From Lysinibacter cavernae (GTDB lineage: Bacteria; Actinomycetota; Actinomycetes; Actinomycetales; Microbacteriaceae), in assembly GCF_011758565.1 (NCBI RefSeq), contig NZ_JAAMOX010000001.1, positions 744,001-808,000 of the forward strand: a DNA stretch of 64,000 bases, written 5' to 3'. Below the pieces are notes generated by a model that made no database searches, was not told where the DNA came from, and saw nothing but the letters and a program-made list of their open reading frames with translations. The position numbers and the translations under genes were made by a program. Below, one piece after another: positions 51,134 to 59,767 of this stretch. The first letter of the stretch is position 1, and every line of letters starts with the position of its first letter.

Positions 51134-51811
51134 ATGAAGATCCTTTCCCAACAGAGACATCGCAACCACATTCAGCGCCCGCGGCTGACATCACGGGGAC
51201 GACTGCTCCTCGCCCTGACGGTTGTTGCCGGTGTTGGTGCCCTGACGCTCCCAACACTCGGCTCAAGCTCTGCCGCCTATGTTGACGAGGCCAAGGCAAG
51301 TCCAAACCTCATAGGCATGCCGGCTGCATTCAGCCTTGAGGTCAAGTCGAATAATAATGGCGACATCTGGTCTCCTGCAACAACGGAGGCTACTGCAGCC
51401 ATCGTCAATGCGATCACAGACACGACGGTTCCACCCGGTTCCGTATCCAAGCCCCTGCTCATGTCGTCATCGGTCAGGGTCAGCCCAACCTCAACGGTGA
51501 GCGGCACAATCACACCAACTATCAAACCAGCCTCGGACTGCATCGGAACCTGTGCGTCAATCTACGATTTCATTCAGCTGAGCGCTTGGTGGGGCACACC
51601 AGCGGCACCGTTGACCTCGCCAATCGCAACCGATGTCACGGTGCCAGCGTTCAACGCCCTCACTTCCCGCAGTGTCACTGCCACTCCCGGCACGGAACAG
51701 CTCCTCACCATCAAGATCACCCTGCGCCGTCCGCCGCTCGCCATCTATAACGGGGTCGCGACAAACGTTGGCGTCGTCTATAACGGCATCACAGATTCCT
51801 CACTTGGCTAG
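51134..51811 (+). CDS. Exported protein with AYVD-type signal, cassette copy 1
   Basis: The 225-residue protein has a basic leader, a hydrophobic stretch (LLLALTVVAGVGALTLP, 24-40) and then GSSSAAYVDEA (43-53), the pattern of alternate, SipW-type signals. The mature part is rich in Thr, Ser and Val and predicted beta: EVKSNNNGDIWSPATTEATA, a C136-x3-C140 pair (DCIGTCASIYD), then ITLRRPP and GVVYNGITDSS. Length and composition suggest a surface or fibre subunit, but I recognise no named family. GGAG precedes the ATG. It pairs with the RCC1 gene; both are duplicated downstream. Confidence 0.7.
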   Translation: MKILSQQRHRNHIQRPRLTSRGRLLLALTVVAGVGALTLPTLGSSSAAYVDEAKASPNLIGMPAAFSLEVKSNNNGDIWSPATTEATAAIVNAITDTTVPPGSVSKPLLMSSSVRVSPTSTVSGTITPTIKPASDCIGTCASIYDFIQLSAWWGTPAAPLTSPIATDVTVPAFNALTSRSVTATPGTEQLLTIKITLRRPPLAIYNGVATNVGVVYNGITDSSLG

Positions 51812-52375
51812 GCAACCATTCACCAACCCGACTGAGCCCGCCTGGTCACCACATGCCCAAGTTGCACGCACAACGTGACTGATTGCTGGGCAACATTCTT
51901 CAAGCGAGCCCCGGCAAACTAGTGTCGGAAGAGTGACACGCACAGAGCGCCGGAGACGCGCTCAGTAGCACCACGAGCAGCAGGTTGCCCTCGGGCCAAG
52001 CACGGTCACGCACAGTCACGGACCAATCCTAAATGGGCCCATGTGGCAAGTTGGTCAAGCATCCGACAAAACTACTCGATCCTTACGCGCCCCGTATCAC
52101 TCGTCAGCGGCATCAATGCTCGGCTCGGTCCAACGCCGTGAATACGGAGAAACTCTGTCGTCCAAGAGGACAGCTAACAACCCAACATTGCATACCTGCG
52201 TATTGTTTCACCTTCAATTCTCCGCGGACATTACAGATTTTGAGAACAATTCTTAAGGTTAACTAAACCTTTGTGCGTGAGCCAAAAAAGAGCTACTGTA
52301 AGGGGCACAAGCTCACTCCTTGAGCGATGCGGTCAACAAAAACTTGTCGCATTCTTCCGACCAAAAGATGATCAC
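51812..52375. other. 564-bp spacer between cassette copies
   Basis: No convincing gene. The first 400 bp hold scattered GTGAC/GTCAC words and short open frames without initiation signals. The last 100 bp hold the promoter of copy 2 and its leader, which matches the copy 1 leader over stretches such as ACTCAC and the A-tract. Confidence 0.6.
52255..52299 (+). promoter_or_regulatory. Promoter of cassette copy 2 with overlapping inverted repeat
   Basis: TTGTGC (52271-52276), a 17-base spacer with an A-tract, and TACTGT (52294-52299) mirror the copy 1 promoter. The inverted repeat AAGGTT-AACTA-AACCTT (52255-52271) touches the -35. Its sequence differs from the copy 1 repeat, although the 5-base spacer is the same. 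Confidence 0.6.
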
Positions 52376-53635
52376 ATGCCTCCCCTTCCTCGTCGTCGTA
52401 CCACCGCGCGCGAAACGTGCTTCGTTCGCCGCACCGTTCGCTTCATTGCCTATGCGGCCACCGCTAGCCTCGCTTTAGCCGGCCTACAGGTTGCGGTCAC
52501 CGCCCATCAAACCGACAGCGCGTACTCCTCAATTAGCAATGCGCAGACGAACGCTACGATCAGCCTCGTCCCTGCCTATCGAATGACCTGCACAACCCCA
52601 AAAATCGACTACGGGGTGACGGAGGAAGGAATCGTCTACTACGGCTCCGGCACGTCATACACCTCCATCAGCGCCTCCGGACCCCTGCTTGGTAAGAAAA
52701 TCGAACGACTCGTGTGCAATGACACTCTGATGGTGGGGCTAGACGACCTTGGGGATGTCTATGTATGGGAGATCGTTCCTGTTTCGATCACAAAGCTCCC
52801 TCTCCCCCTGGATGCAGGAGAACAAACCGTCGAACTCACGAGTACCAACGTAAGCTTCTCGGTCCTCACTTCCACAGGTCGAGTCTTTAGCTTCGGACAA
52901 AACAACTGGAGCCAGTTTGGGAACGGCACTGTCGACTCCAACTCAAGCACTCGCCCAACCGACAGGACACCGCACGAGCTCACGTTTCCAACGGGGCTTA
53001 CGGGAACAAAGCTTCAAGCAATCGCTGGTGGCAAGAATGGCGTCGTGGGTCTCACCACTGACGGAAAAGCAATTCAATGGGGCCTCACTGACTCCGGGCC
53101 GCTCAATAGGTTTCCCTGGGCGGTAAAGGCGACTGGTGCGCTTCTCAACAAGACGCTCGTAAGTGTTGCTTCGTCAGAACAAGCGAGCCTCGCTGTGGAC
53201 TCAAACGGTGTCCTGTATTCCTGGGGTTCCGGCGCCGCTCTTGGCGTGAACAACAGCGGCACGGTAAGAGAACCAACGGCGGTGAACTCGTATGGCACCA
53301 TCGCCAATCGCCCAGTGGCAAAACTGTTTAGCGAATGGGCAGGACCCATCTACGCGCTCCTTCAGGACGGCACGTTACACACCTGGGGGCCGATTGGGGC
53401 AATGGGAACAAATGGAACCGTACGACAGACATCAGCCATACCTATGGCCACAATCATGAACGGTGCGCTCAAAGGAAAAACCATCCTCAGAGTCTTTCCG
53501 GGCTCATTCACGACGAGTGCGCTCGTCGCCGAAGATGAGGCGCTGTATTGGTGGGGGTTTGGCTGGTTCATTAACGAAGCCAACATCGGCACGCCGACCA
53601 CGTCCCTCGGAAAACAACAGATACTGCCCCGCTAA
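52376..53635 (+). CDS. Secreted RCC1-repeat protein, cassette copy 2
   Basis: This 419-residue paralogue of the 49810 gene aligns end to end with it. I use ATG 52376 (MPPLPRRRTTARE) because it matches the copy 1 start; a longer frame from 52271 begins inside the promoter. It has a hydrophobic segment at 25-42, TDSAYSSISNA (46-56), then GRVFSFGQNNWSQFGNG, GKAIQWGLTDSG, GVLYSWGSGAALGV, GTLHTWGPIGAMG and EALYWWGFGWF. Cys72 and Cys114 match the copy 1 pair. Identity looks about 60 percent by eye. The first 60 residues differ most, as expected for a signal region. Confidence 0.75.
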   Translation: MPPLPRRRTTARETCFVRRTVRFIAYAATASLALAGLQVAVTAHQTDSAYSSISNAQTNATISLVPAYRMTCTTPKIDYGVTEEGIVYYGSGTSYTSISASGPLLGKKIERLVCNDTLMVGLDDLGDVYVWEIVPVSITKLPLPLDAGEQTVELTSTNVSFSVLTSTGRVFSFGQNNWSQFGNGTVDSNSSTRPTDRTPHELTFPTGLTGTKLQAIAGGKNGVVGLTTDGKAIQWGLTDSGPLNRFPWAVKATGALLNKTLVSVASSEQASLAVDSNGVLYSWGSGAALGVNNSGTVREPTAVNSYGTIANRPVAKLFSEWAGPIYALLQDGTLHTWGPIGAMGTNGTVRQTSAIPMATIMNGALKGKTILRVFPGSFTTSALVAEDEALYWWGFGWFINEANIGTPTTSLGKQQILPR

Positions 53636-53735
53636 TCAAACCACTCCTGGCTAGCCGCGGATGCCTTCCCTTGACAGGCATGCGCGGTCACCCACTCGCA
53701 CCACAACGACAACAACCTAGTTGGAGCCCTCCGCC

Positions 53736-54428
53736 ATGAACCCCTTTTCGAAATACGAGCGGCGCATCCCTGCCAAGGCGCGCTCGACTCGCCGTACCCT
53801 GACCACCAAGCGCCGCGCGATGCTTGCCCTCGCAGCCGCCGGTTGCGCAGGCGTGCTTGCACTCCCCACGCTCGACAGCAGCTCCGCCGCCTACGTCGAT
53901 GGTGCCACCGCGAACACACAAGCGATTGGGAGCCCCGCACTGTTTGGCATAGAAGTCAAAGCAAACAACAACGGAAATCTCTGGTCGGCGGCAACAACCG
54001 AAGCTACGGCTGCGGTCGTCAATGGCATAGTCGATACGACCGCACCAGTTGGTGCGGTCTCAAAACCCCTTATCGTGACGTCGTCTGCCCGGGTAACCGC
54101 GCAATCGCCAGTCGGCGGCCGGATCATCCCGACCATCACGGCACCGTCGACTTGCACGGGACCATGCGCATCAATCTACGACTACGTCGTGATCACCGCT
54201 TGGTGGGGTACGACCCAGTCCCCTACAACAACACTCGTTGCAACAGACGTGTCAATTGCAGACTTCAACTCGCTGGCAGAGCGCAGCACCCTTGGAACCC
54301 CTGGTGTTGAACAGTTGCTCACGCTCAAACTGACGCTGCTGAGGGCGCCCGTCTCCACTTACAACGGCGTGTCAACACAAATTGGAATCGTGTACACCGG
54401 CCAAACGGATTCAACGCTCGTCTCATAG
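53736..54428 (+). CDS. Exported protein with AYVD-type signal, cassette copy 2
   Basis: This 230-residue paralogue of the 51134 gene has ATG 53736 with GGAG 9 bases upstream. A TTG at 53721 in the same frame is less likely. A basic leader (KYERRIPAKARSTRRTLTTK) precedes a hydrophobic stretch (MLALAAAGCAGVLALP), then DSSSAAYVDGA. The mature part shares EVKANNNGNLWSAATTEATA, a C140-x3-C144 pair (TCTGPCASIYD), ITAWWGT and IGIVYTGQTDST with copy 1. It is the second gene of cassette copy 2. Function unknown. Confidence 0.7.
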   Translation: MNPFSKYERRIPAKARSTRRTLTTKRRAMLALAAAGCAGVLALPTLDSSSAAYVDGATANTQAIGSPALFGIEVKANNNGNLWSAATTEATAAVVNGIVDTTAPVGAVSKPLIVTSSARVTAQSPVGGRIIPTITAPSTCTGPCASIYDYVVITAWWGTTQSPTTTLVATDVSIADFNSLAERSTLGTPGVEQLLTLKLTLLRAPVSTYNGVSTQIGIVYTGQTDSTLVS

Positions 54429-54477
54429 AGAAGCTTCAGACGCGCCTACCCGTCTTGGCAGGACTCAAGCTGCCAGC

Positions 54478-54770
54478 GTGACGCAAAGTCGCTGCTTGCC
54501 TGAAGCTGAGTCACTGCCTACGTGACCCAGAGTCACTGCCCGTGTGACACAACGTCACTACCCGTCTGAAGCCGAATCGCTGCCACCGTGACGCAAAGTC
54601 GCTACCGCCGTGACACAACGTCACTGCCTCCGTGACGCAAAGTCGCTACCGCCGTGACACAACGTCACTGCATACCTGAAGCAAGGCCGGTGGCAGCGTG
54701 ACGTAAAGCGTTGCCTGCCTGCCTGCCTGAAGCAGAGTTGCTGCCCACGTGAAGCAAACACACTGACGAC
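54478..54770. repeat. Tandem array of 13 units of 22 bp with internal inverted repeats
   Basis: Units begin at 54478, 54500, 54522, 54544, 54566, 54588, 54610, 54632, 54654, 54676, 54698, 54727 and 54749. All are 22 bp except the eleventh, which carries a 7-bp insert of CTGC repeats. The commonest form is GTGACRCAANGTCRCTRCC plus 3 variable bases. Several units hold an exact GTGAC-N5-GTCAC inverted repeat. A second unit type starts CTGAAGC. Because 22 is not a multiple of three, it cannot be a coding repeat. Confidence 0.9.
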
Positions 54771-54801
54771 GAGCACGGGCAATGGCGCAATCGGAGACAG
54801 T

Positions 54802-54873
54802 AACCCCGATCAAAGACGGCAACCCCGGTCAAAGAAGGCGACCGATCAGAGACAACGCCCCAGATCAGAGGCC
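54802..54873. repeat. Degenerate 17-19-bp tandem repeat next to clpX
   Basis: Four units run in tandem: ACCCCGATCAAAGACGGCA, ACCCCGGTCAAAGAAGGCG, ACCGATCAGAGACAACG and CCCCAGATCAGAGGCCG. It ends 4 bases before the clpX stop codon. Confidence 0.6.
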
Positions 54874-54877
54874 GTTG

Positions 54878-56155
54878 TTAGGCCGTTTTATCGGCCCGGC
54901 GGGCCTTGCGCAGAACCAGAGTTGGCATAGCGCCCTCGGTAACGCAGGCCTCGGTGATGATGACCTTCTCGACGTTTTCGGTTGAAGGAACCTCAAACAT
55001 GGTTGGACCAAGCACGTCTTCAAGAATGGCCCGAAGTCCGCGTGCACCGGTCTTGCGCCGAACGGCAAGATCGGCGATCGCTTCGAGGGCCGCCGACTCA
55101 AATTCGAGCTCAACGTCGTCAAGCTCAAACATGCGTTCATATTGCTTGACGAGAGCGTTCTTCGGCTCGGTAAGGATCTGCATGAGCGCAGCCTGGTCAA
55201 GCTGTGTCACGCTCGTGACGACGGGGAGACGACCGATGAACTCGGGGATCAGACCAAACTTGTGGAGGTCTTCCGGCAGGACATCGCCAAACAGGTTGAG
55301 GTTTTCGCCCTGGGTATGCAGTGGAGCATCAAATCCGATGCCCTTCTTGCCGGCACGCTCAGAGATGATGTCTTCGAGACCGGCAAATGCTCCCGCAACG
55401 ATGAACAGCACGTTGGTGGTGTCGATCTGGATAAATTCTTGGTTGGGGTGCTTGCGCCCGCCCTGGGGCGGCACCGAGGCAACGGTGCCTTCGATAATCT
55501 TGAGCAACGCCTGCTGAACACCTTCGCCAGACACATCTCGCGTGATTGAGGGGTTCTCTGCTTTGCGCGCAATCTTATCGATCTCGTCGATGTAGATGAT
55601 GCCGGTTTCAGCGCGCTTGACGTCGTAGTCAGCCGCGGCAATGAGCTTGAGGAGGATGTTCTCAACGTCTTCGCCAACATAGCCGGCCTCGGTGAGCGAG
55701 GTTGCATCGGCAACGGCAAATGGCACGTTGAGGCGCTTGGCAAGCGTCTGTGCGAGGTAGGTCTTGCCACAGCCGGTCGGCCCAACCAGCAGGATGTTCG
55801 ACTTCGAGATTTCGATCTCGTCAGCAAGAGAATCGGCGCTTGTCAGCGAAGACATAGCGCGAACGCGCTTGTAGTGGTTGTACACGGCCACGGCGAGCGA
55901 ACGCTTTGCGGTCTCTTGCCCGATAACGTATTCCTCGAGGAAGTCGAAGATTTCGCGCGGGCGGGGAAGCTCAAACTCGCCCTGAACGCTCTCGCCTTCT
56001 TCGGCCATACGCTCTTCGATGATCTCGTTGCAGAGTTCAACACACTCGTCGCAAATATAGACACCAGGGCCGGCAATGAGCTGCTGGACCTGCTTCTGGC
56101 TTTTGCCACAGAAGGAACACTTCAGGAGATCGGCACTTTCGCCTATCCGAGCCAT
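54878..56155 (-). CDS. clpX: ATP-dependent Clp protease ATP-binding subunit ClpX
   Basis: ClpX is the hexameric AAA+ unfoldase that feeds proteins to ClpP. The 425-residue protein has an N-terminal C4 zinc domain ([21 protein letters not shown], about 13-42), Walker [13 protein letters not shown] near 122, Walker [11 protein letters not shown], the pore and ClpP-binding region, FIGRLPVVT, and sensor-2 [18 protein letters not shown] at good spacing supports the ATG. It is downstream of clpP2 but separated by an intrinsic terminator, so it has its own transcription. Confidence 0.97.
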   Translation of the reverse strand: MARIGESADLLKCSFCGKSQKQVQQLIAGPGVYICDECVELCNEIIEERMAEEGESVQGEFELPRPREIFDFLEEYVIGQETAKRSLAVAVYNHYKRVRAMSSLTSADSLADEIEISKSNILLVGPTGCGKTYLAQTLAKRLNVPFAVADATSLTEAGYVGEDVENILLKLIAAADYDVKRAETGIIYIDEIDKIARKAENPSITRDVSGEGVQQALLKIIEGTVASVPPQGGRKHPNQEFIQIDTTNVLFIVAGAFAGLEDIISERAGKKGIGFDAPLHTQGENLNLFGDVLPEDLHKFGLIPEFIGRLPVVTSVTQLDQAALMQILTEPKNALVKQYERMFELDDVELEFESAALEAIADLAVRRKTGARGLRAILEDVLGPTMFEVPSTENVEKVIITEACVTEGAMPTLVLRKARRADKTA

Positions 56156-56280
56156 GGGGTTCCTCCTTGTGAGATCGTGGGTGTCGTGTGTGACCCCATG
56201 ATGTTTACCTGAATACGAGCCTAACCCCTCCCACCGACACTGCAGGACGCAACGCCGTTTGGGAGGAGAAGGAAATGCGC

Positions 56281-56311
56281 AAAAACGGGGCGAATCAAAG
56301 GATTCGCCCCG
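56281..56311 (-). terminator. Intrinsic terminator of clpP1-clpP2
   Basis: Stem 56286-56296/56301-56311 (CGGGGCGAATC and its complement) has an AAAG loop. On the minus strand it is followed by five T (56281-56285). It lies 11 bases past the clpP2 stop. Confidence 0.9.
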
Positions 56312-56321
56312 CTAAGCACGC

Positions 56322-56990
56322 CTACTTGGTGAGGGCAGCTTCGGTCTTGCGACCGATGAGAACCTGATCGATCAGTCCGTAGTCAAGCGCTTCCGCTGCA
56401 CTCAGGATCTTGTCGCGATCGATGTCCTTGTTCACCTGCTCAACACTTCGGTTTGAGTGGTGAGCGAGCGTCGCCTCGAGCCACTCGCGCATGCGAAGGA
56501 TCTCGGCCGCCTGAATCTCGATATCGGACGCCTGCCCGTGCCCGGCCTGGCCAACGGCCGGCTGGTGGATCAGGATGCGCGCGTTGGGCAGAGCTAGTCG
56601 CTTACCGGGGGCGCCACCTGCAAGCAGCACGGCTGCCGCGGATGCAGCCTGCCCGAGGCATACCGTCTGGACCTGCGGACGGATGTACTGCATGGTGTCG
56701 TAGATGGCCGTCATCGCAGTGAACGAGCCACCTGGAGAGTTGATGTACATCCGGATGTCACGCTCGGGGTCTTGGCTCTCAAGCACAAGCAGCTGCGCCA
56801 TAACGTCGTCTGCGGAGGCATCGTCGACCTGGACACCCAGGAAAATGATGCGGTCTTCAAACAGCTTTGCGTAGGGGTCTTGGCGCTTGTAGCCGTAGGC
56901 CGTCCGCTCTTCGAAGCTTGGGAGGATGTATCGTGAACCGGGAGCCTGCATGCCGGAGAATGCGGTGCCGCCAACCTGTGGGATAGTCAT
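56322..56990 (-). CDS. clpP2: ATP-dependent Clp protease proteolytic subunit ClpP2
   Basis: This 222-residue serine protease subunit pairs with ClpP1 in a mixed tetradecamer, the actinobacterial arrangement. The catalytic triad is Ser117 ([10 protein letters not shown]), His142 (ILIHQPAVG) and an aspartate near 193 ([10 protein letters not shown]). The N-terminal [21 protein letters not shown] stretch is a propeptide-like extension. The first glycine-rich stretch NSPGGSFTA is normal. It starts 26 bp after clpP1. Confidence 0.95.
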   Translation of the reverse strand: MTIPQVGGTAFSGMQAPGSRYILPSFEERTAYGYKRQDPYAKLFEDRIIFLGVQVDDASADDVMAQLLVLESQDPERDIRMYINSPGGSFTAMTAIYDTMQYIRPQVQTVCLGQAASAAAVLLAGGAPGKRLALPNARILIHQPAVGQAGHGQASDIEIQAAEILRMREWLEATLAHHSNRSVEQVNKDIDRDKILSAAEALDYGLIDQVLIGRKTEAALTK

Positions 56991-57016
56991 TGATTGTTCC
57001 TTTTCTCGTGCGGCGA

Positions 57017-57625
57017 TTAGTTCTTGGCGTCTTCGGCGGTGTCGGCTGCGGTTCCGCCGCCTCCGATAACGTCGCTTGCAGATTCGCGCATGTGATCAAC
57101 AAAGCCGTATTCGAGGGCTTCCTGAGCGGTAAACCAACGGTCGCGGTCGCCGTCCTCGTTGATCTGCTCGACGGTCTTGCCGGTCTGCGAGGCGGTGATC
57201 TCTGCGAGGCGGTTCTTCATCGAGACGATGAGCTGAGCCTGGGTCTGGATGTCGCTTGCCGTTCCACCAAAACCACCGTGTGGCTGGTGCAGCAGTACAC
57301 GTGCATTTGGCGTGATGTAGCGCTTTCCCTTCGTGCCAGCCGTCAGGAGGAACTGGCCCATCGAGGCCGCCATTCCGATACCAACGGTGACAATGTCGTT
57401 TGGCACAAACTGCATCGTGTCGTAGATCGCCATGCCTGCGGTGATTGAACCGCCGGGCGAGTTGACGTAGAGGTAGATGTCCGCTTTTGGGTCTTCTGCG
57501 GCGAGGAGCAAGATCTTTGCACAGATCTCGTTTGCGTTGTCGTCGCGCACTTCGGAGCCGAGCCAGATAATACGGTCTTTCAGCAGTCGTTCGAAGACAC
57601 TATTGGGAAGTGTTATTTCGCTCAT
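57017..57625 (-). CDS. clpP1: ATP-dependent Clp protease proteolytic subunit ClpP1
   Basis: ClpP1 is the first subunit gene of the operon. The 202-residue protein from ATG 57625 ([15 protein letters not shown]) has Ser88 (GMAASMGQF), His113 (VLLHQPHGG) and Asp162 (GDRDRWFTA). An upstream in-frame ATG at 57637 exists, but its own first codons supply GGAG at ideal distance for 57625, so the downstream start is better supported. The C-terminus is a Gly/Ala/Glu-rich tail. It follows tig by about 236 bp. Confidence 0.95.
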   Translation of the reverse strand: MSEITLPNSVFERLLKDRIIWLGSEVRDDNANEICAKILLLAAEDPKADIYLYVNSPGGSITAGMAIYDTMQFVPNDIVTVGIGMAASMGQFLLTAGTKGKRYITPNARVLLHQPHGGFGGTASDIQTQAQLIVSMKNRLAEITASQTGKTVEQINEDGDRDRWFTAQEALEYGFVDHMRESASDVIGGGGTAADTAEDAKN

Positions 57626-57820
57626 AGAGGGCTCCATTTCGGTTGTGGGCTTGAGTCGAATCTATATGGTCTAACGCCGTCAATTTGGCTAGTTCGCTCA
57701 GGGCAAACCAAAAGGCCAAAGAACCCCGGAAAATGCGAGGCCTCTGGCGAACAGCGGCGTGTCACATCCACGGTTTTGAGAATCCCGACCGGAAATCACG
57801 GGCGCTCTTTCGGCCAAACG

Positions 57821-57860
57821 ACAAAGCGCGCCCCCATCGTGAGATGAGGACGCGCTTTGT
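57821..57860 (-). terminator. tig terminator hairpin
   Basis: Arms 57821-57838 and 57843-57860 pair over 18 positions with about two mismatches around GTGA. The outer 10 pairs (ACAAAGCGCG) are perfect. It lies 13 bases past the trigger factor stop. Confidence 0.8.
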
Positions 57861-57873
57861 GAATGATCTGTGA

Positions 57874-59352
57874 CTACTTGTCGGCATCCTTTTTGGCGGG
57901 AGCCTTCTTCGCTGCCGGCTTCTTGGCCGGAGCCTTCTTCGCTGGCTTCTCTGCTGCCTCGTCGGTGGCCTCGTCAGCCTTCGCGGCTGCCTTCTTTGGG
58001 GCTGCCTTCTTGGCCGGAGCCTTCTTGGCAGGCTTCTCAGCCTCAGCCTCAGCGGCCTCGCCCTCTTCGCCAGCATCAACAGCGGTGAACTCGCTTAGGT
58101 CAACAGGCTTGCCCGACTTATCGGTCACGGTTGCCTTACCAAGAGCAACGGCGAGTGCCTTGTTACGAGCGACCTCACCAACGATCACTGGGATCTGGTT
58201 GTTCTGCTCAAGGGCCTGAATGAATTGACCAGGCTCCATGCCGTACTGGGCTGCAGACGAGATGATGTACTGCGTGAGCTCGTTCTGGGTAGCCTGGATG
58301 TTTTCCTGCTCAGCAATCGCATCGAGCAGCAGCTGCGTGCGCAGGGCTTTCTCGCTCGAGGCAGTGACCTCTGCACGGTGCTCGTCGTCCTCAAGGCGGT
58401 TCTCGCCCTCAAGGTGACGGTGAACCTCGTCGTTGACGATCTCTTCAGAAACGGGGATGTCGGCCTTCTCAAGCAGGAGGTCAACAAACGCATCGCGAGC
58501 CTGACGACCCTGCGTGAAGACAGCCTGCTTACCAACCTGCTCTTCGAGCGACTTCTTCAGTTCGTCGATGGTGTCAAACTCGCTGGCGATCTGAGCGAAG
58601 TCATCGTTCGCCTCAGGAAGCTCGCGCTCCTTGACAGCGGTAACGGTAACCGTGATCTCGGCGTCCTTGCCCTCGTTGTCGCCGCCAAGCAGCGTTGAGG
58701 TAAACGTTGTGGTCTCGTCGGCCGTGAGTGAGTCAAGCGCCTCGTCGATGCCCTCGATGAGCTCGCCGGAACCAAGTTCGTACGAGATACCCGATGCAGA
58801 GTCAACCTCTGCGTCTTCGATCTTGGCAACAAGATCAATCGTGACGAAGTCACCCTTTTTCGCTGGACGGTCAACCGTCACGAGCGTGCCGAAGCGCGAA
58901 CGCAGTTCGTCAAGCTCTGCCTGAACGGCGTCGGCGTCGATCTCAGCGTCATCAACCGTGAGCTTGATGCCGTCGAGCTTGGGAATGTCGAACTCTGGAC
59001 GGACCTCAACCTCAAACGCGAGGGTCAACGTGCCAGAAAGATCCTTGATGTCGAGCCACTCGACCACGTCGGCGCTTGGACGGCCCATTGGGCGGACATC
59101 CGAACCGTCGAGTGCTGCGCGGTAGAACTCGTCGAGAGAGTCGTTAACTGCCTGTTCGATGACAGCGCCCTTGCCAACGCGCTGGTCGATGATAGCTGCA
59201 GGAACCTTGCCCTTACGGAAACCAGGGATGCTGATCTGCTCGGAAACCGTCTGATATGCCTTCTTGATGTGCGGCTGAAGTTCGTCTCCAGTTACCGCAA
59301 CCAACAACTTGACGCGGGTGGGATTGAGCTTCTCGACGGTAGTTGTAGGCAC
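57874..59352 (-). CDS. tig: Trigger factor with long Lys/Ala tail
   Basis: Trigger factor is the ribosome-bound chaperone and prolyl isomerase at the tunnel exit. The 492-residue protein has the ribosome-docking loop GFRKGKVP near 45-52, a central FKBP domain ([14 protein letters not shown], near 155-240), and a helical C-terminal domain. It then carries an extra tail of about 60 residues built of [11 protein letters not shown] and acidic blocks, like histone H1. Such tails occur in actinobacterial trigger factors. The start is GTG with AGGAAG upstream. The clp genes downstream belong to the same protein-quality group. Confidence 0.96.
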   Translation of the reverse strand: MPTTTVEKLNPTRVKLLVAVTGDELQPHIKKAYQTVSEQISIPGFRKGKVPAAIIDQRVGKGAVIEQAVNDSLDEFYRAALDGSDVRPMGRPSADVVEWLDIKDLSGTLTLAFEVEVRPEFDIPKLDGIKLTVDDAEIDADAVQAELDELRSRFGTLVTVDRPAKKGDFVTIDLVAKIEDAEVDSASGISYELGSGELIEGIDEALDSLTADETTTFTSTLLGGDNEGKDAEITVTVTAVKERELPEANDDFAQIASEFDTIDELKKSLEEQVGKQAVFTQGRQARDAFVDLLLEKADIPVSEEIVNDEVHRHLEGENRLEDDEHRAEVTASSEKALRTQLLLDAIAEQENIQATQNELTQYIISSAAQYGMEPGQFIQALEQNNQIPVIVGEVARNKALAVALGKATVTDKSGKPVDLSEFTAVDAGEEGEAAEAEAEKPAKKAPAKKAAPKKAAAKADEATDEAAEKPAKKAPAKKPAAKKAPAKKDADK

Positions 59353-59417
59353 TTTGTGTTTCTTCCTTGATCGAGTGACATCGTCACTGTATTTCGTGAG
59401 ACTTTATAACTCATGTG

Positions 59418-59491
59418 TCGGGGCGACAGGATTTGAACCTGCGACTTCTCGCCCCCAAAACGAGCGCTCTACCAAGCTGAGCTACGCCCCG
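59418..59491 (-). tRNA. tRNA-Pro (TGG anticodon)
   Basis: The acceptor CGGGGCG/CGCCCCG, discriminator A, D-arm GCTC-AGCTTGGTA-GAGC and T-loop GTTCAAATC are complete. The anticodon loop TTTGGGG in stem CTCGT/GCGAG gives TGG. CCA is not encoded. It lies 66 bp upstream of tig on the same strand. Confidence 0.97.
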
Positions 59492-59767
59492 GATCGTCAC
59501 GCAATCCGATAGTCAATCTCTAGGGATGCTCCGTTCGAAAACGTGGCTAGCAAGATTGACCTCCGCAAGTCTAGCTGACAGAAACCGTCGTTGCTGACAC
59601 CAATGAAAATCTGACGAATTTTTCCGCGTATTTCCGCAGAAAATCTCTTAAAAATGGCGTGTCGCGGCCGCCGTTGTTCACGGTCGCCAAAATTTGTACT
59701 AAGCTAATTACTCGTTGCTCCTGAAGGTTTCTTCACGAGTAGCGCATCACAGTTACTCAGTAATTGT

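Larger units (their letters stand above)
54429..54877. other. Repeat-filled spacer before clpX
   Basis: The gap between the last cassette gene and the clpX stop contains no gene. It is almost fully occupied by the 22-bp array (54478-54770) and a second degenerate 17-19-bp repeat (54802-54873). Confidence 0.75.

Noticed and set aside
52033-52266. Small plus-strand open frames in the inter-cassette spacer
   Set aside because: Two overlapping frames of similar length, no ribosome site, and no resemblance to the flanking genes.
54478-54770. CRISPR array
   Set aside because: Units are contiguous with no spacers, only 22 bp, and there are no cas genes. It is a simple tandem array.
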